Below are positions 43,137-51,406 of a stretch of DNA of 64,000 bases, one piece after another (the stretch's first letter is position 1; each line of letters starts with the position of its first letter). The notes under the pieces were generated by a model. It worked only from the letters and a program-made list of their open reading frames with translations. It had not been told where the DNA came from and made no database searches. Made by a program: the position numbers and the translations under genes. Origin of the DNA: Hoyosella sp. YIM 151337 (GTDB lineage Bacteria; Actinomycetota; Actinomycetes; Mycobacteriales; Mycobacteriaceae); NCBI RefSeq assembly GCF_026041215.1, contig NZ_JAPEIQ010000028.1, positions 147,372 to 211,371 on the forward strand, in the 5' to 3' direction.

Positions 43137-43895
43137 TCAGCCAGCGTCCCGCACCTTTCCAAGTTTCTTGCGCTCGATGTCGGCGAGGGCAGCTTCGTGC
43201 CTGCGCCGCTCGTCTGCAGTCCGCTCCCACGCGTCTTTCCGGTTCTTGACGACCTTGGCGGGCGCTCCGACCGCAATGCTGTAATCCGGGATCATGCCCT
43301 TGACCACCGCGTGCGCGCCGAGCACACAACCGCGGCCCACCGCGGTGTTTCGCAGCACCGTGACCTTCGTCGCGATCCAGGTGTCAGCACCGATCCGGGT
43401 GGGGCCTTTGACTATGCCCTGGTCTTTGATCGGCACGTTGATGTCGTCGATGACATGGTCAAAATCGCAAATGTAGCACCAGTCGGCGATCAGCGCGGCG
43501 TCACCAAACTCGATATCGAGATAGGCGTTCACGACGTTCTGACGGCCGAATACGACTTTGTCGCCGATTCGCAACGAGCCTTCGTGACAGCGGATAGCGT
43601 TGCCATCACCGATATGCACCCAGCGGCCGATCTCGAGCCGCCCGAGGCCCGGCGTGGCATGAATCTCGACGTTCTTACCGAGAAACACCATGCCCCGCAG
43701 AATGACATGCGGGTTGGCGAGCCTGAATTTCAGCAAACGGTAGTAACGCACCAAATACCACGGCGTGTACGCCTTATTCCGAATCACCCAGCGCAACGAC
43801 GCCAAAGAGAGAAATCGCACCTGTCCCGAGTCGTCACCGCCCCGGCTCCGCGCAACCCACCGCGATCGGTACGGCGAACCCCACATACTCGTCAT
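43137..43895 (-). CDS. hexapeptide-repeat acyltransferase
   Basis: 252 residues. An N-terminal hydrophobic/basic region is followed by left-handed beta-helix hexapeptide repeats (LEIGRWVHIGDGNAIRC, IGADTWIATKVTVLRNTAVGRG in pieces) and the closing IVGAPAKVV-like IAVGAPAKVVKN. Matches Rv3034c. An O-acetyl- or acyltransferase is likely; next to a methylglucose-polymer cluster it could acylate that glycan (inference). TAGGCT lies 8 bases before ATG 43895, overlapping the ald stop codon. Confidence 0.85.
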   Translation of the reverse strand: MTSMWGSPYRSRWVARSRGGDDSGQVRFLSLASLRWVIRNKAYTPWYLVRYYRLLKFRLANPHVILRGMVFLGKNVEIHATPGLGRLEIGRWVHIGDGNAIRCHEGSLRIGDKVVFGRQNVVNAYLDIEFGDAALIADWCYICDFDHVIDDINVPIKDQGIVKGPTRIGADTWIATKVTVLRNTAVGRGCVLGAHAVVKGMIPDYSIAVGAPAKVVKNRKDAWERTADERRRHEAALADIERKKLGKVRDAG

Positions 43896-43903
43896 GACGG
43901 TCT

Positions 43904-43909
43904 AGCCTA
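43904..43909 (-). promoter_or_regulatory. -10 element, hexapeptide acyltransferase
   Basis: TAGGCT 8 bases before ATG 43895. Its first three bases are the ald stop codon, so the gene can be transcribed apart from ald. Confidence 0.5.
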
Positions 43910-45019
43910 CGAGATGACGTCCGCGATCGGTGTATAGGGAAGGCCGTGTGTGCGCGCCACAGGTTCCTCGGTAACCGCACCCGCCGCCACGTTGACGCCG
44001 AGAGCCAGCGCACCGTCAGCTTTGATCCCCGCCTCCCAGCCGCTTCGCGCAATCCTGTGGATGTACGGGAGCGTCGCGTGCACGAGCGCTGACGTGGACG
44101 TACGCGGCACCGCCGCAGGCATGTTGGTTACTGCGTAGAAGACTGAGCTGTACACCGGATACGTCGGCTTGTCATGGGTAGTGGGCCGTGAATCTTCGAA
44201 ACAGCCGCCCTGGTCGATCGCGATATCCACGAGCACACTGCCCCGCTTCATCCGGCTCACCTGCTCATTGGTGACCAAGCGGGGGGCCCGGGCACCAGGG
44301 ACTAGCACTGCGCCAATCACCAGATCAGCCGCGATCACTGCGGCCTCAAGCACCGTCGTCGTAGCCATCAAGGTCCGCACGCGGTTTCCGTATCGCTCGA
44401 GCAGATGCCGCAGGCGCGCCGGGTTCTTGTCGAATGCTGTCACTTCAGCGCCCATACCGACCGCGACATCGATGGCGTGCGTTCCTGCATTGCCAGCCCC
44501 GATCACAACGACCCGTGCTGGCTCGACACCGGCGATTCCGCCGAACAGCACACCGCGGCCGCCGCTTGCCGCCTGCAGCGCCCACGCACCGACCTGGCTC
44601 GCAAGGCGACCTGCGATCTCACTCATGGGTGTGAGCAGCGGCAGCGATCCGTCCGGCAGTTCGACTGTCTCGTATCCGATGGCTGTGACACCGCTCTTCA
44701 CGAGAGCTTGGGTGCATTCCGGCGACGCGGCGAGATGCAGATAGGTGAACAAGGTCAGATCCTCGCGCAGGAATGCGTACTCCGCTGGCTGCGGTTCTTT
44801 GACCTTCACAACGAGTTCACAATCGTTCCACGCCGCTGCTGCATCCACAATGCGTGCACCGACAGCCCGGAAATCTGAATCAGCGAACGACGACCCTGCA
44901 CCTGCGCCGGCCTCGACGAAAACATCATGCCCGGCGGCTCGAAGGTCATGCACAGCCGACGGTGTCAGCGCGATGCGGTTCTCGCCGCTCTTGATTTCTC
45001 GGGGAACCCCAATTCGCAT
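43907..45019 (-). CDS. ald: alanine dehydrogenase
   Basis: NAD-dependent interconversion of alanine with pyruvate and ammonia. 370 residues, hexamer family. Catalytic lysine K74 (VKVKEPQ) and histidine H95 (FTYLHLAA), NAD motif VVVIGAGNAGTHA near 170, catalytic aspartate in VDIAIDQGG near 268. ATG 45019 has GGGAGG ahead, in contrast to the leaderless neighbours. No AldR-type regulator is adjacent. Confidence 0.96.
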   Translation of the reverse strand: MRIGVPREIKSGENRIALTPSAVHDLRAAGHDVFVEAGAGAGSSFADSDFRAVGARIVDAAAAWNDCELVVKVKEPQPAEYAFLREDLTLFTYLHLAASPECTQALVKSGVTAIGYETVELPDGSLPLLTPMSEIAGRLASQVGAWALQAASGGRGVLFGGIAGVEPARVVVIGAGNAGTHAIDVAVGMGAEVTAFDKNPARLRHLLERYGNRVRTLMATTTVLEAAVIAADLVIGAVLVPGARAPRLVTNEQVSRMKRGSVLVDIAIDQGGCFEDSRPTTHDKPTYPVYSSVFYAVTNMPAAVPRTSTSALVHATLPYIHRIARSGWEAGIKADGALALGVNVAAGAVTEEPVARTHGLPYTPIADVIS

Positions 45020-45106
45020 CCGGACCTCCCATCAGCTTCATATCGAGAGTGGCATGCCTTGCCGGCTAGCGCAGAGAGTTCCGGATTTCGTGATCTTCCC
45101 GCGCGC

Positions 45107-46282
45107 TCAGCGCGCGCCTGCGCTTGGCGCATGCGGTAGACAAATGAACGCTGCGGCGCGCTCGCCGATCCGCGTGACAACCATGCTCAATGCGCGGGGG
45201 CCGCGAAGCTTCAGCCGCTTCCGGAACGCGTCGGGATCAAGGTTCACACCACGAACCAGAATTTCCAGACTTCCGCATTCCCGGGCCGCAAGCTCCCGCC
45301 GGATCTGCTTCTCCCGCAGTGGAGCTGTCGCGAGGATTTCGTGGCCCCGGGTCCCGGGCGGAAGCACATCCCCCGTGAGATAGGCGATGTGCGGGTCGAG
45401 CTGCCACAGCCCGTGACGCGCGGCGTAGTGGCGCACCAGTCCGGCGCGCACAACGGCGCCATCGGGGTCGATGATGAACCTGCCTGGCGCCCGCTGCGCA
45501 GCGACACAGGGGTCCATGCTGGAGATGCTCCAGGAAGAACCGTCACTGTTGAGCACTGTGGCGCGCGTCTGACTGTGGAGTTCCGTGACCCCGGGCGACC
45601 ACAATGTGCATTCACGCACTCCCCCGTCAAGGGACACGATTTCCGTCTCGCCCTCCCAGTTGAGCTCACGGTAATCCAGCCCGGGTGCGCATTTGATCAC
45701 GAAATCGCGGCCCTTGTAAGCGCTGAGCAGGCTGGGCAGCGGCGGCTGCAGCGCCGATGGATCGCTCGTGCGCCGCGCACCGGTGCGCCGCGCCGGGTCC
45801 GCGACGAGCACTGCATCCCGTGTGCACGGCCGCAACGCGTCGGCACGGGCCACCGCGGCACCCGGAACATTCGCAGCGGCCATGGCCAGCCTGACTGGGT
45901 CGAGGTCGCTGCCCACCGCGACCGACGCAGTCTTCGCGAGCTCATACAGGTCCGCACCGATCGAGCACGTCACGTCATGTATAGCGCGTCCCCTGAGCCG
46001 CTGTGCGCGGTGCTTGCCCACCAGGGTTGGTGTGGCCTGCTGCGCAGCGTCGTCAGTGAACAACCAGTCGTGCGCACCGGGCAGCTTTGCCGCCGCTTTG
46101 CGGCGCAACCGCACTGTTTCCGCGACCGCAGCCGCGAACTGTGGCCAGCGCCGACGCAGTCCATCGATTTCGCTGATCAGGCTTCGTTCGGTCAACAACA
46201 GATCCGAAGCGGCGTCCAGCGCGTCGGCGCCCTCCCCGGATTTCAGAAAAGCGATGTCACCGAGGCTAAATTCGTATGCCAC
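45107..46282 (-). CDS. THUMP-like SAM-dependent methyltransferase
   Basis: 391 residues. A helical N-terminal region, then a Rossmann methyltransferase core (VTCSIGADLYELAKT near 104, VGSDLDPVRLAMA near 122, VLVADPARR near 152) and a C-terminal THUMP-like domain (FRKRLKLRGPR). It matches Rv3037c. Such proteins are thought to modify RNA, though Rv3037c has also been discussed as a sugar methyltransferase. The GTG at 46282 is 16 bases after the previous stop, with a TATACG hexamer 6 bases ahead. Confidence 0.78.
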   Translation of the reverse strand: MAYEFSLGDIAFLKSGEGADALDAASDLLLTERSLISEIDGLRRRWPQFAAAVAETVRLRRKAAAKLPGAHDWLFTDDAAQQATPTLVGKHRAQRLRGRAIHDVTCSIGADLYELAKTASVAVGSDLDPVRLAMAAANVPGAAVARADALRPCTRDAVLVADPARRTGARRTSDPSALQPPLPSLLSAYKGRDFVIKCAPGLDYRELNWEGETEIVSLDGGVRECTLWSPGVTELHSQTRATVLNSDGSSWSISSMDPCVAAQRAPGRFIIDPDGAVVRAGLVRHYAARHGLWQLDPHIAYLTGDVLPPGTRGHEILATAPLREKQIRRELAARECGSLEILVRGVNLDPDAFRKRLKLRGPRALSMVVTRIGERAAAFICLPHAPSAGAR

Positions 46283-46297
46283 CGCCAGCGTATAAAG

Positions 46298-47329
46298 CTA
46301 GCGGGCCGGCTTCACGCCGGTGATCATCGCGTTGTAGAAGAACTTTTTGGGAACGACCCGGCGCAGCACAGTCTCGTCGAGCCAGCTGAGTTTCTTCCAT
46401 GCCTGGAACGCGAACAGACGCCACGCCACGGTCAGCTTCTCTTCGGGCACCGCAGCCTCGAACGTGCGAATGGGCCAGCCGAGCAGCGCTGCCGCGAACT
46501 CCTCAGTCCGCACGCGGACATCAACTGCGCCGGCGTCGGCCGCCAGCTCCTCCAGCGCGGCAGGATCAAAGGTGTGCAGATCGACGACGGCCTCAAGTGC
46601 AGCTGCGCGAGACGACTCGTCCAGTTCCTGTTGCGGGCGGCGCCAGCTCCGCAGGATAGACAGCCGCGTGACGTTCGTCGTCGCAAACCACGTCAGCTGC
46701 CCGAGCTTGCGCGCATACAGGTTGCCGATCGTGGTGGGCTCGCCCGCGAAGATGAACCGTCCGCCTGGCTTCAAGACGCGCAGCACCTCCGCCAGCGCCT
46801 TCCCCACGTCGGGGATGTGGTGGAGGACTGCGTGGCCCACCACGAGGTCGAAAGTATCGTCCTCGTACGGGATCCCTTCCGCATCAGCAACCCGCCCGTC
46901 AACCGTGAGGCCCAGGTTCTCGGCGTTGCGCAGCGCAACCTGCACCATGCCGGGTGACAGGTCGGTCACCGAACCGGTCTTCGCAATTCCCGCCTGCATG
47001 AGATTCAGCAGGAAGAAGCCGGTGCCACAACCAAGCTCAAGCGCTCGCTCGTAGGGCAGCGACACATCATCCGCGTCCCCCGCGATGGCATCGAAGCGGC
47101 CTCGGGCATAGTCGATGCAGCGCTCGTCGTACGAAATTGACCATTTGTCGTCGTAGGTCTCCGCTTCCCAATCGTGGTATAGGACCTGCGCGAGCTTCGT
47201 GTCCTCGAACGCCGCGGCGACCTCCTCGGCCGTTGCGCGCGGCCGGGGTGCCGGATCCCCGGCGGGCCCATTGTTCTGCGGTTCGTTCGCAGGGCTGGTC
47301 TGATCTGCGTCGCTTGACATCATCGTCAT
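46298..47329 (-). CDS. class I SAM-dependent methyltransferase
   Basis: 343 residues. A disordered acidic N-terminus (about 35 residues), then a methyltransferase core with ALELGCGTGFFLLNL near 97, DLSPGMVQVA near 124, DLVVGHAVLHHIPD near 160 and VLKPGGRFIFAGEP near 185. Matches Rv3038c. The long C-terminal helical region is unassigned. Substrate unknown. Confidence 0.85.
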   Translation of the reverse strand: MTMMSSDADQTSPANEPQNNGPAGDPAPRPRATAEEVAAAFEDTKLAQVLYHDWEAETYDDKWSISYDERCIDYARGRFDAIAGDADDVSLPYERALELGCGTGFFLLNLMQAGIAKTGSVTDLSPGMVQVALRNAENLGLTVDGRVADAEGIPYEDDTFDLVVGHAVLHHIPDVGKALAEVLRVLKPGGRFIFAGEPTTIGNLYARKLGQLTWFATTNVTRLSILRSWRRPQQELDESSRAAALEAVVDLHTFDPAALEELAADAGAVDVRVRTEEFAAALLGWPIRTFEAAVPEEKLTVAWRLFAFQAWKKLSWLDETVLRRVVPKKFFYNAMITGVKPAR

Positions 47330-47375
47330 GAGTTTCTGCTGGTCCTGTCAGTCCGTCGGTCGGGAATACGCTGGC

Positions 47376-48155
47376 TCACTGGCCGGTGAACTCGGCTTTG
47401 CCGGGCCCGTTATCGATGAATGATTTCATACCGATTGTGCGGTCGTCGGTCGCGAAGAGCCCCGCAAACAAGTGGCGCTCTATAGCCAGGCCGGTGTCGA
47501 GATCAGTATCGAGCCCCTGATCGATCGCGGCTTTCGCTGCAGCGAGCGCACGCGATGCTCCGCGAGCAAACTGCGACGCCCACGCCAGCGCCGCGTTGTA
47601 CACCTCATCCGGCGCGACGACCTCGTCGACAAGCCCGATGGACAGGGCTTCCTCTGCGCCGACGAAACGGCCCGTAAACACCATATCCTTCGCGCGCGAC
47701 GGGCCCACGAGCCGCGCAAGCCGCTGCGTGCCGCCGCCACCGGGGATGACGCCGAGCAAGATTTCTGGCACGCCCAGCTTCGCATTGTCACCAGCGATTC
47801 GGCGGTCAGCACCGAGTGCGACCTCTAGGCCACCGCCTAGTGCGTAACCTGTGATCGCCGCGACCGTCGGCTTTGGGATCATAGCGACCGCGCTGAGGCC
47901 AGCCTGCAATCCCGCGATCGCCTCAGACATCTCCTGGTACGACATGGCGGCCATTTCCTTGACGTCCGCACCGGCGGCGAAGACCTTCTCACCGCCGAAA
48001 ACGATCACTGCCTTGACATCAGAACGCCGGGACGCCTCCTGCGCGACCTCGATCAACTCGCTCTGCACTTGCCGGTTCAGCGCATTCATGGGCGGCCGGT
48101 TCAGCCGGATTGTTCCGATGCCATCAGCAACGTCAAGCGTGACAAATTCAGCCAT
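47376..48155 (-). CDS. enoyl-CoA hydratase/isomerase
   Basis: 259 residues, crotonase fold. Oxyanion-hole segment FAAGADVKEM near 60 and GGGLEVALGADRR near 109, with catalytic glutamates in GGLE and in VPEILLGVIPGGGG. The two-glutamate pattern predicts true enoyl-CoA hydratase activity in fatty-acid beta-oxidation. Matches echA17 (Rv3039c). 46 bases before the methyltransferase on the same strand. Confidence 0.92.
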   Translation of the reverse strand: MAEFVTLDVADGIGTIRLNRPPMNALNRQVQSELIEVAQEASRRSDVKAVIVFGGEKVFAAGADVKEMAAMSYQEMSEAIAGLQAGLSAVAMIPKPTVAAITGYALGGGLEVALGADRRIAGDNAKLGVPEILLGVIPGGGGTQRLARLVGPSRAKDMVFTGRFVGAEEALSIGLVDEVVAPDEVYNAALAWASQFARGASRALAAAKAAIDQGLDTDLDTGLAIERHLFAGLFATDDRTIGMKSFIDNGPGKAEFTGQ

Positions 48156-48212
48156 GCAGGCAGGCTACCCCGTCGCAGAACCGAAAACGAAGATGACCGC
48201 CCAGGTACACAC

Positions 48213-49025
48213 TCAGCCTCGATCGCGGCGCGCGAAGTATCGCCCATCCTCTGCCGCAAGCGCGATCGGCTGTCCAAACGTCGCTGAGAGATTTTCCGCC
48301 GTCATAACCTCACCGAGTGGTCCCTGCGCAACCGCCTCGCCCTCGCGCAACATGAGCACATGCGTGAAGCCTTGCGGCACCTCTTCGACGTGGTGGGTGA
48401 TGAGCACAATGCCGGGCGACATGTCGTCGGCGGCTAATTCTGCTAACCGGGCGACAAGATCCTCGCGGCCGCCGAGATCGAGCCCTGCCGCCGGTTCGTC
48501 CAGCAGCAGGAGTTCCGGATCAGTCATGAGGGAACGCGCGATGAGCACTCGTTTCCTCTCCCCTTCGGAAAGGGTTCCGTACTGGCGGTCCACAAGATGG
48601 TCAGCACCCACCGCCTTGAGCATTTCACGCGCACGATCATGATCGATCTCGTCGTAGTCTTCGCGCCAGCGGCCAAGCACTGCGTATCCCGCCGATACGA
48701 CCAGGTCAGCGACCCGCTCACCCGAGGGCACTCGCTGGGCTATCGCTGCGGAAGACAATCCGATGCGCGGGCGCAGCTCGCTCACATCGGTGCGGCCGAG
48801 CATCTCACCGAGAATATTCGCGCGTCCAGAGGTGGGATGGAGTTCCGCCGCAGCGATTCGCAGCAGGGAAGTCTTCCCGGCACCGTTCGGCCCGAGGATC
48901 ACCCACCGCTCGCCAGGCCCCACGCGCCAATTCAGCGGGCCAACCAGGGTGTTGCGGCCGCGCCGGAGAAAAACGTCGTCAAATTCGATTAGCAGATCCG
49001 GATTAGGTTCATGCACGCCATCCAT
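48213..49025 (-). CDS. ABC transporter ATP-binding protein
   Basis: 270 residues. Walker A GPNGAGKTS near 45-53, Q-loop region LSSAAIAQRV, signature LSEGERKR near 148, Walker B LLLLDEPAAG near 170, switch histidine ITHHVEEVP. No membrane partner is encoded next to it. It resembles the ModF/YlmA-type stand-alone ATPases and Rv3041c. Start ATG 49025 is used; a GTG at 49064 would add 13 residues. Confidence 0.85.
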   Translation of the reverse strand: MDGVHEPNPDLLIEFDDVFLRRGRNTLVGPLNWRVGPGERWVILGPNGAGKTSLLRIAAAELHPTSGRANILGEMLGRTDVSELRPRIGLSSAAIAQRVPSGERVADLVVSAGYAVLGRWREDYDEIDHDRAREMLKAVGADHLVDRQYGTLSEGERKRVLIARSLMTDPELLLLDEPAAGLDLGGREDLVARLAELAADDMSPGIVLITHHVEEVPQGFTHVLMLREGEAVAQGPLGEVMTAENLSATFGQPIALAAEDGRYFARRDRG

Positions 49026-49126
49026 CTTTGCGCACTGCACGCCGTCCGTCGCGGCGAGGGTCACGCGTGTCGGACTCGTTCGCTCCCGGGCCGGCGTCGT
49101 TGCCGTGTTGCTGGCAAGATTTCCCT

Positions 49127-51406
49127 ATGTGCCACAGCGAGGTGTCCGGTCCCGGAAACTCCGCTGCGCTGCCTGCCTTCGAGCTCGAAAAGCTGCTCAC
49201 CGGCCGCCACAGCGATCCCCACACGCTCCTCGGTTCGCATCAGACAGCGGAGGGGGTAACGCTCCGTGTGTTGCGCCCCTACGCGTCAGCTGTATCGCTT
49301 GAGGGTCCCGGATTCCCCATTGATGGTCTGGCTCTGACGCCAATTGCGGACGGCCTCTTCGGCACTGTGCTCCCCGGAGCGCAGCACGGCGGTCCGGAAC
49401 TGCGCACCTACACCGTTGTGGCACGTTACGCCGATGGGGAACACCGCTCTCCCGATGGATACCGCACGCCGCCCACCCTGGGTCACGCCGATCTTGCACT
49501 TTTCGCCGAAGGCGTTCATCCACGCTTGTGGGAAATCCTCGGCGCACACCCCATGCAACACGGCGAGATGACCGGAGTACGTTTCGCCGTATGGGCGCCA
49601 CACGCCGAAGGCGTGACTGTGACCGGCGATTTCGATCGCTGGTCTGGCCGCGCATTCCCCATGCGCCTCCTCGACGCTGGTGTGTGGGAGGTGTTCGTCC
49701 CTGGCGCCACCCCGGGGCAGCTGTACAAATTCCGCGTCCACAGTGCCAGCGGTCGCGTCACCGACAAAGCTGATCCCATGGCCCGTGCCGCCGAACTGCC
49801 GCCAGCTACCGCGTCACGCATCGAACCAGCCGACACAGGAGGAGCCCGCTACACGTGGGCGGACTCGATCTGGATGCAGTCGCGGCGACGGGGCGGAGAA
49901 CGCGATTCAGCCGCAGGTATTACCGGCGCCGCCGCGCGTCAGCAGCCGCTGAGTATCTATGAGGTGCACGCCGGATCGTGGCGGAAATCCCCCGGCGGCC
50001 GCGCCATGGGTTATCGGGATCTCGCTCGGGAACTGATTCCGTATGTGCTCGACGCGGGATTTACCCATATCGAGTTCCTGCCGCTCACTGAGCACCCGTT
50101 CGGCGGATCCTGGGGTTACCAAGTGACGTCGTACTACGCGCCCACCGCCCGGTACGGGTCACCCGACGACCTGAAATATCTGATCGACCAGTGCCATCGT
50201 GCGGGCATAGGCGTCATTCTTGACTGGGTGCCAGCGCACTTCCCGCGCGACGAGTGGTCGCTTGGCCGCTTTGACGGAAGCTGCCTGTATGAGCATCCCG
50301 ATCCCCAGCGCGGCGAGCAGCCCGAATGGGGCACCTACATTTTCGACTGGGGCAAGCCCGAAGTCAGAAACTTCCTCGCTGCAAGCGCACTGTACTGGCT
50401 CAATGAGTTTCATATTGATGGGCTGCGTGTCGACGCGGTCGCCTCCATGCTGTACCTCGACTATGCGCGGCCGCCTGGCGAGTGGCACCCCAACGAACTC
50501 GGCGGTCGGGAGAACCTTGAAGCAGCCGCTTTTCTGCAGCAGTTGACGGCGATGATCGACCAGCATTGCCCGGGCGCGATTACAATCGCCGAGGACTCCA
50601 CGACGTGGCCGGGAGTGACCAGGGCTGTCGCCCTGGGTGGTCTGGGGTTCACCTTCAAATGGAATCTCCGGTGGATGAATGATGTGTTGCGCTACGCGTC
50701 AAGAGATTTTGACGAGCGAAGGCTGCACCATAGCGAACTGACCTACTCCTTGCTCTACGCCTGGAATGAGCACTATGTGCTGCCCATCAGCCATGACGAG
50801 GTCGTCCACGGCAAGGGAACGCTGTGGACGCGGATGCCCGGAAACACCGAGCAGCGATGCGCCGGTGTACGCGCGCTGCTGAGCTACATGTGGGCCCATC
50901 CCGGCAAGAAGTTACTCTTCATGGGGCAAGAGTTTGGCCAAAGTAGGGAGTGGAGCGAAACCCGTGGTCTCGACTGGTTCGAGACACGCTCGAACACCGC
51001 AGCCGGGCACGCCCACGCAGGGATAGCCACCCTAGTTCGGGAACTCAACCGCCTTTGCCGCACCCGCCCCGAACTCTCGGAACTCGACGGCGCACCGGAA
51101 GGCTTCTCCTGGGTTTCGTCTAGCGATGCCGCCAACAGCGTCGTCTCGTTTCACCGGATAAGCGGTGCTCACATGCTGGTTTGTGTAGTGAACTTCGCCA
51201 CGGAGCGGCACACCGCCTATCGGTTGGGACTGCCCCAGCCAGGCCCGTGGCGCGTCCTGCTCAACTCGGACGCTCCGGAATTCGGGGGCCCCGCGCACGT
51301 TGGGGAGAGCCTCGTTAGCGTCAGCCGTACTCCCTGGCATGGCCGCCACACGTCAGCCGTCCTTGACCTGCCGCCGCTCACCGCACTGTGGCTCGAGCCC
51401 GCATGA
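49127..51406 (+). CDS. glgB: 1,4-alpha-glucan branching enzyme (GH13)
   Basis: Makes alpha-1,6 branches in glycogen. 759 residues: N1 domain (DPHTLLGSHQ), CBM48 domain (VRFAVWAPHAEGVTVTGDFD), then the GH13 barrel. Nucleophile D436 (GLRVDAVASM), acid E489 (TIAEDSTTWPG), and PISHDEVVHGKG with the transition-state aspartate. The upstream gene order switches here from the Rv30xx block to the Rv132x block. glgE is not seen beside it. Its stop overlaps the following lipoprotein gene (ATGA). Confidence 0.95.
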   Translation: MCHSEVSGPGNSAALPAFELEKLLTGRHSDPHTLLGSHQTAEGVTLRVLRPYASAVSLEGPGFPIDGLALTPIADGLFGTVLPGAQHGGPELRTYTVVARYADGEHRSPDGYRTPPTLGHADLALFAEGVHPRLWEILGAHPMQHGEMTGVRFAVWAPHAEGVTVTGDFDRWSGRAFPMRLLDAGVWEVFVPGATPGQLYKFRVHSASGRVTDKADPMARAAELPPATASRIEPADTGGARYTWADSIWMQSRRRGGERDSAAGITGAAARQQPLSIYEVHAGSWRKSPGGRAMGYRDLARELIPYVLDAGFTHIEFLPLTEHPFGGSWGYQVTSYYAPTARYGSPDDLKYLIDQCHRAGIGVILDWVPAHFPRDEWSLGRFDGSCLYEHPDPQRGEQPEWGTYIFDWGKPEVRNFLAASALYWLNEFHIDGLRVDAVASMLYLDYARPPGEWHPNELGGRENLEAAAFLQQLTAMIDQHCPGAITIAEDSTTWPGVTRAVALGGLGFTFKWNLRWMNDVLRYASRDFDERRLHHSELTYSLLYAWNEHYVLPISHDEVVHGKGTLWTRMPGNTEQRCAGVRALLSYMWAHPGKKLLFMGQEFGQSREWSETRGLDWFETRSNTAAGHAHAGIATLVRELNRLCRTRPELSELDGAPEGFSWVSSSDAANSVVSFHRISGAHMLVCVVNFATERHTAYRLGLPQPGPWRVLLNSDAPEFGGPAHVGESLVSVSRTPWHGRHTSAVLDLPPLTALWLEPA

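Noticed and set aside
45341..46957. 538-codon plus-strand frame across two methyltransferase genes
   Set aside because: Spans two well-supported genes on the other strand and has no recognisable domain.
49028..49126. N-terminal extension of GlgB by 33 residues
   Set aside because: Overlaps the divergent ABC gene's 5' region and lacks the family N-terminus; ATG 49127 gives the normal length.
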